Part shown: positions 36,633 to 53,506 of the stretch, one piece after another
How the letters are laid out: the number at the start of each line of letters is the position of its first letter
Numbering within the stretch: position 1 is the first letter of the stretch
Assembly (NCBI RefSeq): GCF_030253575.1
Contig: NC_080569.1
Coordinates: 7,172,001-7,236,000, forward strand
Length of the DNA stretch: 64,000 bases
Direction: 5' to 3'
DNA from: Rhododendron vialii
Taxonomy: Eukaryota; Streptophyta; Magnoliopsida; Ericales; Ericaceae
The notes under the pieces: model-generated
Databases searched by the model: none
Told to the model about the DNA's origin: nothing
What the model saw: only the letters and a program-made list of their open reading frames with translations
Translations under genes and position numbers: made by a program

Positions 36633-37688
36633 CTCCAAGCGCTTTTTCCACCACATATAATGACAAGATTTGTATAATATGGAGTGCAATTTTGTTCACC
36701 CTCTTAAGTGGAGGGTGAACAAAACTCAACTCTATAATATGTGATCGAAAAAATTTTTGGGGCACCACATGACAATATCCATGCAGTGGCGACGCCACCC
36801 TTTAGGTAAGGTACGTAGAAGAGTCTGGCGATCCCATGGAAAAAGAAATTACTATTACTATACTAATTATTTTTCTAAAGTTATAAATGACCCCATCAAA
36901 ATTAGATATTGACACCACACACTAGATGATTTTTCAATCTTTAAAAACGACAAAAAGTTTTGAAAGAACGCAAAAGAAAAGGCTAAAACCCATTTGGGGG
37001 TATCACCTCACTAGATAATATTTCGGCAGAATCTACCGCATAATACTTAACGAATTGCGCCACACTAGATAATTTTTCAATCTTTAAACCCACCAAAATT
37101 AAATCGAAAAAAAATACCAAATTAAAGGGCTAAAAATAAGTTTCGCAGCTTCCTACTCTGTTCCGGGGTTCCCTGCAGTTGATCGGAGTCCTCGCTAGTT
37201 TTTTTGTCGCCTCACTCTCTCTTGCAGATTTACAACATCAACACTAAATTATCCCCTTCTTACGAGGGATCTCCTATTTAACTGATCTCCTATTTAACTT
37301 AAGTACGGACCTCATAGAATATACACGGAGCGGTTTCGGGATATCTAAACATCCCAAAATTTATTATCGAATTTCGGTGATCTGAACTGTTCAATGTAAT
37401 CAAAACGAGATATTAAGGGTACCGGTCAGAAATCATAAAAAAAGACACGTATTGCAGGTATTTTCAACTTGAATTCAACTGCCTGCCTAACATTACTATT
37501 ACTAGTTTTATATGCGCCGATTAACTGTCCAAGTCCAGTCCCCTGCATTTCCTTCCATCTCTCCTCCCCGTTACTTTCCTTCCGATATCACCACCTTCCA
37601 TTTTTTAAAAACACAAACCCAAAAATAATACTAATAATTCACGCGTTTCTTCTCCCCTCTTCCAAATTAGCTAGCTTGCATTTCCCCA

Positions 37689-37734
<46 letters not shown>

Positions 37735-37843
37735 CTTTCCGTATATACATATACATGTAACCAAATGTTTGTCAAACCAATGCTTAATTAGTCAACGCTG
37801 GCGAATCCTTTCCACGAGGCTTTCAGAGTTCATTGCTGTCGAA
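36633..37843. other. Upstream region of the LRR receptor-like gene
   Basis: AT-rich DNA without a recognisable gene. (CT)n occurs at 37691-37728, followed by GTATATACATATACATG near 37740, which could include a TATA element. The open frame 37469-38005 joins this leader to the real first exon and is not a separate gene. Confidence 0.5.
37691..37728. repeat. (CT)n in the 5' leader of the LRR receptor-like gene
   Basis: About 19 CT units, ~115 bp before the start codon. Confidence 0.95.
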
Positions 37844-43436
<5,593 letters not shown>

Positions 43437-46109
43437 AATCGGGGAAATTGAGCTGCAAATTAAAAAAATTCGAATCTTTTTTCTGTTCCTTCAAGGGGAA
43501 GTTGCTGCTTGTATCTAATTTTTTTGTTAAGTATATTCTTCTATCCTTCTTTTTTCTGGTTGGAAATGGTTGTTAGGTGTAGGCATGTATCTGTATATAC
43601 TGCACACAGGAAAGTCCTGTTGTTCTTTTCGCTTCGGTTTTACTGTCCCAGGAATTTGGAATTTTGATTTATCTGACATATAACGTTCCGAACAATTTTT
43701 CGGATTTACCGAGTGGGATGTGATATAAAACTAGCAGTGCTACCGTCAATGCACAAGTTTTATCGCACGTGTGTTGGGTTTACTCGGGTCTCACAAAAAT
43801 ACAGAAAATTAGTTGTATTGAATATCGGTACGTATTCTTTCGGTGGTGAGCTCATTCTGGTTTCCCATTTGCGTTTGACGAATTGCGGCTTCATCTTCCA
43901 AGCAAGATGTTGGACAACCGAGGCTGGTTACAAGGACAATGACGGAAGCATGTCCTTTTCAGGTTTCTGTCGACAAAAAACGCATGTTTTTTTATGTTGG
44001 AAATGGATAATCTTCGGATGTTTTGGACTTGAGGAGACTGATCGAGGTCGTTCATTTTCTACGGTCAATGGTTTGAATGTATATTTAAATTCTTACCAAT
44101 AAAAGTTTTTATGAGAAAATCAAAACTATTGAATTTACCAATAGACAGTCCAAATCGGGACTGTCTCCTCCGGTCCATAAATTTCGGATATGTTTCCAGT
44201 TTCCGACTGTTTTGAGAATCAAAACAGTATATAGAAAACAAAAATATTACTATCAGACAGCTACATGGATTCCCTGACCGGTCATAAAATCAGATTCGTT
44301 ACAAAATTTATAAACAGCCCCCCGTACGTCAATGACCTCTACAGCAAAAACTAACTTAATTTAAAAGAAGAAGTCATACAAAAAAGAGAGGATACCAATC
44401 CCTGAAAATCTTCTGGGAGTTTTTTTTTTTTGTCTTTATCCATTTTCTTCGAACTTGTTATGAGAGGAATAAAAAAAATAAAAAATTATGATTCAAACTG
44501 AATTTTTAAAAATAAAAATAAAAATAAGTCAAAAAATCAAGCCAACTGACTCATGGTGGGATTTTCGTCGCATTGATCACACCTAATGATCTAATAACTG
44601 GCATGATAAATTACATAAGTACTTAATAATAATGCAAATTAAGTTTTAGGATCACTTATTGCATTTTTTTTTTTTTTGCTTATTAGTGAGTTGTATTTGC
44701 AAATGAACTTACCATGAGAGTTGAAGATTCTTTAGGTTAAGAATTTATAGGCTCCACGTTATGAAGGCCCGGGGCGTTACAAATAACTTTTGTATTGAAA
44801 CTTTTTTTTTTTCCCTTTTCTAAAAGTGGTGGGAATTACACATCTCAAATTCTCAATTGGATCGACTTTTTCAAAATTTTTTTTTAGAAACTTAGCTCCA
44901 TTAATTAGTTCTTCCATGCACGAAATAAATTGTGCTACATTAATTAACTGACACTTATTATTGTACTTAACAACTAATGATACATGTAATAAGACAAAAT
45001 AAACAGCTGTTTCTTCAATCGAAGAGATGAAAAAAATTTATCTTGAGTCCTTAAAAAAAAAAAAAAAACAGCTGGTTCATGCATATGCTTTAATTTCTCC
45101 ATGAAATAAAAGCCAAGCTTGTATGATACAAATGCATCATCCAAAAGTTTTTACTTTTTTGCAGTTTAGACCACTCTTTTGCAAAATAAACATGAAATTA
45201 ATTTTATCCCCTTTCCATCTATTATTTAAATAGAGTATAATAAGTGAATAAAAAAATTCACCCTAAATGAATTCGGTGCCCCATAGTAAAGGTCCGAGGG
45301 GATGCTTCAAATAATTATAATGTTCCGCACTTCAAAACATTACTACTCCTGTCCTAAAAAGGTTTTTCACCAATAAATTATGAATTCAAAATCAGTATAG
45401 TATTTAGATATATACTGAGTCACCTGAGACCCAACATGCACTCAAGTGAATTTCAAGTTGAAATTGCTGATAGGAAGGAAAGCCTTGAACAAATATGCGG
45501 AGATCGATGGAGGAGGGAGAGATTTTCTGATTGGGAGGATGATATATTGTTTCTCTTTCTTTAGAATTTTAGCCTCCTTTGTTTTGGTGTTCATGTTTGG
45601 AGGGTTGTATGGAGTACTTATGGGCTTTTGAGTGTTTGGTGGCTCTAGCTACGTGGTCGGTGTGCTAGTTTGAAGGGGCGTTTTTATTGGGTTTTTTTGT
45701 CCAGAGATTTTTGATTTTTAGGTGTTTTGTTCTCTTTTTGCGGGTTCCTGCTTTGTGATTGACTTCTTGTCTTCCCGACTTCTAGGTCTTAATACTAGTG
45801 AGCCAAGTTTATATATTAACATCCATCTAATGCAAGTCCTTAGAACAAGCTAGCTGTTGTTATAATTTGTCTCGCCCGCTTTACGAAGAAGGAAAAAAAA
45901 AACTACTCAAGATATTCCAGATTTTTCATCAAATCACAACTCACAAGGTAATTAAATTCAAAATCACAAGCTTGATGTCCATGGATGGCAAACTCATCAC
46001 AACAAACTGTAGAATCTAATGCAAAACAAACAACCCAGCAAGCAACCAAACAAACAAACACACAGATCGCGATAGTCTAAAACGCAGGAAGGAGGATTTT
46101 AATCAATTA
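43437..46109. other. Gene-free DNA between convergent LRR receptor-like and bZIP genes
   Basis: It contains the 3' UTRs of both neighbours. The 129-codon frame at 43713-44102 has no family likeness. A lone GGCCCGGGGCGTTACA at 44766-44781 looks like the right end of the LTR family found at 8523-11170, but no left end is visible. The rest is AT-rich, with poly-A/T runs. Confidence 0.6.
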
Positions 46110-47490
46110 CTAGTACTTGACATGATCATGCAAGCTGTTTGGAGGATCAATGGCGAGGGAGTTGAAGCTTAGGGCCTGGTCCTCCGCCATTGGTGCCTTT
46201 GGTGAAGAATCGGAATCCCCCATCATCATCACCATCATCATCTGCTCATCATCATTACTGTTCCAGAAGTCTTGATCTCCTACTTGCAAGGAGTACATCA
46301 TGTTTTGTTGAGCCGCGTATACTTCCTTCAGCCTCCTTATCACTGCCCTGTTCTCTTCTACCAGAGCTGCATGCCAAACACCAACAAAAACCAATCGAGT
46401 AATCCATTAAATGAGAGAGAAAGACAGTGGCGGAGCTAGGAATTTTATTTCGGGTGCCTAAGAGAGAGAGAGAGAGAGAGAGGATAGTTACCAATTGATA
46501 GTTTAGCTCTGTCTTCACAAACACAAATCCTTTCTTTCAGAAAAAAGTTCTCCATTTGCAGCCGTTTCTGCTTCTCTTGCTCATTTTCTATAAGAGGGGC
46601 AAGCGTTGCAATTTCCACCTGCAGCGGACATTTATGTTGTACGTAACAAGTAAGTGATCAAGGCCAACAACAACACAAAAAAAGATTCTCATTAAGTGTC
46701 TCAAAGGGAGCGTGACAGAATGACACTATTTATCGTGTGGTGGTGGATTGTGGGCCCATTCGCAATAAGTGCGTTGCTGCGCTTGCAGTGAATGTACTTA
46801 ACAACTCGTAACGAGAAATTACCTCGAGATCTTTTCTCTTCCTTTCCATGTCGTTAACGTATTGAAGCTTCCTCGTTCTGGATTTTTGAGCCGAAATTCG
46901 ATTCGATAGAATCCTACGTTCGTACAAAGGAAAAAAAAAAAAAACTTTTTGGACTTTGTGCATGTTATCTCTTATTCGCAATAAATCTTATAGCGATCTT
47001 CGTAACAATAATCTAGAATAAATGGAAAACAAGAGCAGCGTAGATTAAAAAAGAGATGGCGGGATATATATCACCTTCTGAACCTTTTATCATCCATGTT
47101 AGTGCCCTTGTTACGCCCCAATTTCATTTCGTAATCGATCCCTAGCTCAGTCTTGACAGTAATACCGCCATGGTTATCAGAAGATGGCATAACCGACTTG
47201 ATCGGATTCCTAGAGAGTAGAGGTGGTGGAATCTGAGGCTTGTCGTTCAACGATATCGGAGAACGAGACATGCCTTCGAATGACTCTAGATGAAACTGGG
47301 TTTGGTTACTACCGGTCTCACCATGGTTTGTAGAGTAGGGTTGCAAATGCTGCCACCCTACGTCACATGAACCACTAGCCGCGGGAAGGGAGGTGGGCGG
47401 AGGAGTTGCGGTGAAGGATTTGGAAGAAACTGGTGGCCTGTTGAGAAAGGATGGTTGGCCTGAGACACACTTCTTGCCCTTGTCCTCCAT
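46110..47490 (-). CDS. bZIP transcription factor
   Basis: Four exons on the minus strand: 47490-47075, 46913-46823, 46618-46492 and 46366-46110, giving 296 aa with consistent phases. The first ~130 residues are Ser/Pro/Thr-rich (PPPTSLPAASGSCDVGW, SFEGMSRSPISLND). The basic region follows at ~139-155: RRILSNRISAQKSRTRKLQY, with the Asn-x7-Arg spacing that defines plant bZIPs. A zipper/coiled coil runs over ~155-210. The Gln-Tyr after the basic region and QKSRTRK recall the bZIP34/61 or At5g04840-like groups; I do not assign a subgroup. The C terminus has a Met-rich acidic patch (DDEQMMMVMMMGDSDSS). It should act as a nuclear, dimeric DNA-binding protein. TATTTATA (TATAAATA on the coding strand) at 47608-47615 is a plausible TATA box 118 bp upstream. 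Confidence 0.92.
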
Positions 47491-47607
47491 TTGTTTGTTT
47501 TTTGGATTACTTTTAGCAGAACCCTAATAGGGAAATTGTGTTCCTATAGAGCTAGTGACACTACCCCAAAATGGTTTGTCCGAAGAAGATTGAGGCCAAT
47601 TTGCCCA

Positions 47608-47615
47608 TATTTATA
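47608..47615 (-). promoter_or_regulatory. TATA box candidate for the bZIP gene
   Basis: TATAAATA on the minus strand, ~118 bp upstream of the bZIP start codon, in otherwise unremarkable DNA. Confidence 0.55.
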
Positions 47616-47723
47616 TTAATCCCTTGTGGGAGCCACACATTTGAGGTTTCAGGCCACATCAAGCATGCCTGTTCAAGTTTTTTTTTTTAAACTTCTTTTG
47701 GGCATATGAATTTGTTGTACTTA

Positions 47724-47832
47724 GGCTCCGTTCTGCTATTTTGAATTAAAAGTGATGTATAATGCGAGAATAACCTGTGTCGTAAAATGAAAAATAAATA
47801 TTTAAAAATAAGAATCTTAACGAAGTAGAGCC
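47724..47832. mobile_element. Short GGCTC-family MITE
   Basis: It begins GGCTCCGTTCTG and ends AACGAAGTAGAGCC. TTA flanks both sides (47721-47723 and 47833-47835). Length is 109 bp. The terminal match is short, so this is a tentative call. Confidence 0.5.
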
Positions 47833-50800
47833 TTATACAAAAAATTTAGGCATTACTTTCGTACATCTTTTCTCTTTTTTCGTATTGTAATATTACCATT
47901 CTTCTCTTGTAGAAAAGATGGTATGATACCACACTATCATTAAGGATCTAACTTTTTAGGGGCCAAAGCGAAGTGCAAATATGGGGCCCTTTAAACATTT
48001 TTTTACATAATACCTAAAGCTAAATCAACCTTAAATTGGTGCAAATGCAGAACTCCAAATAAAGTTTACTAGTATAACAAGTAAAATAAATTTTAATTTC
48101 CTTCTCTCTTGATTGATATATTTTTCCCCCTCTTGAGTCTCAACCCTAATTATAGAGATCGAAAACGAACATGATCTTTAGCCTCTATGTAGCGGGGCAG
48201 AAGGTTTATGTTTCTGTAAGTACTCCATTTTTGTCGAAACTCATATGTAATATGGATTAACAAATTAAAGTTAGGCCCTTTAATTTGCTCGGTTGAGCTC
48301 AAATATATTCATTGTGTCCAATGCATGCATGGGCTACCAAAAATTCGGAATCTCGATCTTTTTTGGGCCATAGAATGGAATTTAGAGCGGCCGCTTCCTC
48401 GGCCTCTCCCAACGGGCGAGCTTGGCACTCTTATATACCTGATATTATTCAAATTAACTTGAATTTACAGTGAATTTAAGAGCCACTTCTGTCATCCTTA
48501 CCTAAACAGTGTTTCGTCAATTTTTGCTTGAGGTTACAAAATTGCCCTAGCATATCACTCTACGAAACCCGTTGTCTAAATACTTTATTTTTTTAAATAA
48601 TAGGATGGCTGGGCCAATTCACGCCGGCCCTCCCCGTTGTCTAAACATAAATGCTATTGGAATGTATGGTAATTTTGTGCAAACTTGCATTTTTTTTTCT
48701 AACCATTGTAGCACCACAAATACTAATACAAACAAATACACAAACTCGCTCACATTTTTCACGCACACAGCACACCTCTAGCAACTCTTCTATAACCACA
48801 AACACAATACACAACCACTTGCATTCATTTGGGACTCCCGCACTGTGGAGGTACACTGTGTGGGTCCCAACATAAATGTGGGTGCAAAAGTATTTGTGAT
48901 AGTAGAATTTTTACATCTCTAGTGTGGGGGATCCACAGTTAATGTGAGGGAGTATTTTTTTGGTTGTTTCTCAAATTCAGACTAATCCTTCAAAGCTGCC
49001 ATAATTAATGAAAAAGCTGGCACTATTAAGAGGAGACCTTGCATATGGTAGATAAGAAGAGAACCGTAACAGAATCGGAAGTTCAATCATGATGACAGTA
49101 TTGGCCAACCAACTCGTGCCACGTGGAACAGTCTCCGACGTACAAAAAAAAGTGGGTCAGACCCTGTTCCAGAAACTTTCTTAAAAAATAAGCAGCTTAT
49201 TTCACATTTTTAAACTCAAAAATAATGTAAATGAAAAATAAATTTTTAATTTTTTTTGCATCGTATAAAAGATCTCAATGAGATCTTTCAAACAAGATCC
49301 ATAGTGTATATTTTTAGATTTCAATAAACCTCTCATTTTTGAGCTTGAAATTGCCTTCTTAAAAAATAAGGGCTTTTTTTCGTTTCCGGAACGGAGCCTC
49401 AGTCTTGTAGTCAAATATTTTAGTAGTACAGCCCCAAGGGTTATATAGGAGAAAATACTCAATGCTCCTTGGGCAAAGTTGAGCATAAATTTGGATCATA
49501 GGTTGGTGTGAAGTCCATCTCCAAGTGTGTAAATTTGATATTAATGTGTAGTTTAAATTCGTGTTCAATTTTGTTCCTGGGCATTGAATAATTTCTCCCA
49601 ATGGTTAGTTCGATTGCCTTGGTGGATTTGATACACACGCAATCAATCATGATTCGATTCTAATTTGAATCAGACCACAAGAAAATAATTTCTTGTGAAT
49701 TTTCTAGTTCCGGCGTGGATGATCAGCCTTTGGCCGGGCTGGAGAGAGGATTAGCAGAGGTGCATGTAAGTTGCTCGAACACCCCTAGGCCCCGACAGTC
49801 CAACCAAAAATAAATAAATTTAGCACTAGTACATATATATATATAACTTGATAAGTTAAATGGACCTGATTATTAAATTATTACTTAGGAGAAATAATTA
49901 GTACTACGTAAGAGACAAAATATGATGTGTACTATATCTCCTATTAAATGATCCAATTAATGGTTAAGTGAAAATTGGTTCAATCTTGCATGTACAATAT
50001 CGACTTGTGAAGTTGCTTATGACTTGAGTAATGTAAGTATTCCACGTTGCATGTGTTCAATAGAAATGCTTAAAAGCGTTTAATTTTTGGCAATTTTCAT
50101 CCTTTAAACTCTTTTGTATTGAATTGGTGCATGTCAGATGTAATAGAGATATTGTAATAAATCTGAGTTGGTAATGCACTAAACTTCAAATCTTGTGAAA
50201 TTTTTTGAGTCAATTTTTTCTAATTCTAAATAAATAAACTAGAAAGAAGTAACCCCTATGCTCTACGGCGTGTGTATAGACAAGATTTCACCATTACCTT
50301 AAAAGGTAGAAATTTTTCTGTCGTGTTGGACCTCATCACTAATTGCTCTTCCATGTCGACAATTTCTACTTTTAGCAAAAACAATTTCCAAGAAATTAAC
50401 TCTATTTTGGCCTTCATGGTCACTGTGCTTTTACATAAAAGAGAATGGAGTAATACAAAAATACTTCTAATAAGAAGTGTTTTTCATGTTGAATTGTACA
50501 AATTTGAATGTAGAAATCATAGTTAATAAAGAAAACAAAATAATTATGAAAGTTATTTAATGATTTTTTCCCCTTGGTTGAAAGAACATAACAAAAACAT
50601 GCCCACATCGATAAGGATTTAGTTTTCAGGGAAAGTAAAGTTGCTAATATTATTTTTCTATTTTACGATTTTTAACAAATCCAAAGTATTAAAACAACCA
50701 CAAAAATGAACATTGAACTTCTCCAATTGGCACTTGATGAAATAAACAATTAATTAACTTCTTCTCCGCTTATGGTTCTGAACCATTGTAATGGCAACAA

Positions 50801-52575
50801 CCTAAGTCACATAATCATTTAGCAGTATCCTATGCTTCCGTTCTTAATTACTCTAGCAAATTTTAATATTTTGAGATGTTTTCAAAAGTAGCTTTTATAC
50901 TCGCTCAAGTGCGTCCTTATTTTTGCATCTTGAAGTTTTGCATTTGGGTGTTTGGGAGCTAATTCTAAAATGCATTATCTCAAATGCATTTTTAAAAAAG
51001 AACCGGATAATGTATAACCAAAAATTATTTTTGGAGAAACTTTTTAAAGTATGACGATATTATCACTCATAAAATCCTTCTGCACATAATCCTTCTCCCA
51101 CTTTGTTGGTGCAATTTTGGAAACCCAATTTTTTTTAGAAAACACAATGATTTGCGCCTACAAATATTGCTAAACATTTCAATATTTGCCCTTCAACTTT
51201 TTGAAAAATTACTTTATTTTAAAAAGCAAGGGTAAAGGGGGAATTTTATTCATCCAAAAAGTAAAATGGTTAAACAATTTGAGACATGCAAAAGTCTAAG
51301 AGGGTAAAAGTCTGAATTGGGATGGATGAAGTATTATTCAATCACCAAATATATCGATGGGCACTGCTAATGCCACAAAGATTTTTGTTAGTTCCACGAC
51401 AATTTGTGTAATCTGACACTATTGCCCTCAATTAGTCTTCACGTGACTCCTGACCTCTGCCTTAATCTCTAGAGACCCATTGTGCTTTTGATTTCCTCTG
51501 TTTTCTTTTTGGCCTCTCTCAAGCTCTATTGTTCATGGCCGGCGGAAACTACTGGAACTGAAACTTGATGGATTTGAAGTTGATGATGAGCATTTCACAC
51601 CTCTCGCCATTCTACCCACCCTCCTTGTGCATGGCTCTTATCCAAAGGATCTCTAACGTCAGACCAAATCGTGAGAAGATAGAAAAGAAGTTGCTTGCAG
51701 AAACAGATTGTGATTTTAAAACTTTCAGTCTCTCCGCTTCTTTTTGTATACCTAAAAGGATTGAAATTTTTTACTATACTATACTCATACCGTGACTTTT
51801 TTTGTTTGATATTGAAATTAGGATTGCTCCTTGGTAATGGTGGATAGAAATAAATACAGGGAGAAAGAGAAAAGTGGGTGCAGTGAAAAAAGGGAAATAG
51901 ATTGCACTCTTCTCAGAGGGAAATAGTTGAACCAGGAGAAAGAGAGGGGTTGTTTGGCTCTTTTAGGGGTAGAATAGTAACTACACACAAAGTGTCGTGG
52001 CAATAAAATAAACCTTCGTGGCATTAGCTGCGCCCATATCTTCTCAAACAACCCTTTTGAGTTATGTCCAAACAAGTAGAGTGGTTATTCATGAGGAATG
52101 CTAACGCACATCTTTCGACCATAATTTCAAACACAACTGTATCCAGAATCGTTTAATACATATTTATAGCTTCAAACGCAATAATTTCCGGAGTTGGGAT
52201 TGAAAGTTGTGTATGTAGACTTTCTCTTTATTTAGTTTTGGACCAAATAACATTTCAAGAATTTAAATCTAGTGGTCCCAATTTCAAAACATTACATAAG
52301 GGGTAGTTTTTTTTTTTTAAATAATACGAAATAATAACTAAAGAGAGATAGATACACGACGATAATAATAATCGGAGAGAAAACAGGAATCAGTTTTACT
52401 CAAAACAACAAAGTCGTGGGGCTCGATCCCCTGTTTCAAGGCAAATTCACGGGGACTAAACATGTTCGGTGAAAATCGGTGTCGGGGCGGCGTCCAATGA
52501 TAGCCAGTGGACCGCTTCAAGGCATTATCTGATTCAAAAAGATTCTAGGAATATAAAATAGACGGGGCCGTACCG
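47833..52575. other. Gene-free DNA upstream of bZIP and FOLK-type genes
   Basis: AT-rich sequence with one clear MITE (49160-49398). Small open frames at 48572-48875, 49359-49650, 50272-50608 and 51565-52075 overlap in different frames and have no family motif. I see no RNA gene. Confidence 0.55.
49160..49398. mobile_element. GGCTCCGTT-family MITE with TCA target duplication
   Basis: Left end GACCCTGTTCCAGAAAC and reverse-complemented right end GGCTCCGTTCCGGAAAC. TCA lies on both sides (49157-49159, 49399-49401). Inside is AGATCTCAATGAGATCT, a near-perfect palindrome, and the segment shared with 27235-27460. Confidence 0.75.
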
Positions 52576-53464
52576 ATGGCCACACTTACTCAACAACTGT
52601 CAGTCTTCGCTCGTGTCATCAGCACGAGCTCTCCAGTCGAACTTCAGTTGACCGATTCCACTGCGATCTCGTCTCTCCGACCCCATCCTCGCCTTCCTCT
52701 TACTACTCTTCGCTTTTTCTCCGCCGCCACCGCCGTCAGTCGCCGCCGCAATCTGGCTTCTGTTCCGGCGGCGGCGTCGATGTTGTCGGAAAACCCAGTC
52801 GTGAGCGATATCATCGCCGCCGGAATATCAGGGGGCATTGCGCTCTCTTTGCTTCGGTTTTGGGGGGAAATCGCCAAACGAGGGATCTTTGACCAGGTTG
52901 GACTCCCAAACCCCTCTCTCTAAATTCTCCGCGTTTTCTGTTTGTTTTTTCTTCCCTTTATTTGGTTATCAAGAGCATCTGACCCATTTTAAGAACCAAA
53001 TAACCCATTTTAAGACCCAAATTTAAAATTTGGCCAAAACCCTCAAAAATTTGGGCAAAACCATCTCCAATCATGACCCAAATCCTTCCATTTTTGGGTT
53101 TTACCCATTTCTTTGCCCAAACCTAGGACAAGAAAAGGCTGACTCATTTTTCCAACGGCTAGTTAGAGACCTGGCGTACTCTCTGAACTGGGTGTCGACG
53201 ACCTTGCCGGTGCCGGACTGGGCCTAGGCGATGGCGGAGGCCTTCTCGTAGCCGTAGTGGTGCAGGGTCGGTGGTGGTAGTTCGGAGGGAGAGAGAGGAT
53301 GCGGTGGGTGTGGATCGGAGGAGGAAGAGAGACAGAGTCGAGAGAGAGAGAGATGGTCTGAGGGAGAGAGGGGGAGTGAATTTGGTTTTGATTGCTCGGA
53401 TCATCGAAATCCGATCGGAGAAGGCGAGAAATGGGAGGTACGCATATAAGGTTCTCACCTGAAG

Positions 53465-53506
<42 letters not shown>

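Noticed and set aside
43713..44102. 129-codon plus-strand frame after the LRR receptor-like gene
   Set aside because: No recognisable motif and no supporting splice structure; probably 3' flanking DNA.
52552..52559. TATAAAAT just upstream of the FOLK start codon
   Set aside because: Only ~17 bp before the ATG at 52576, too close to direct a transcript that includes it.
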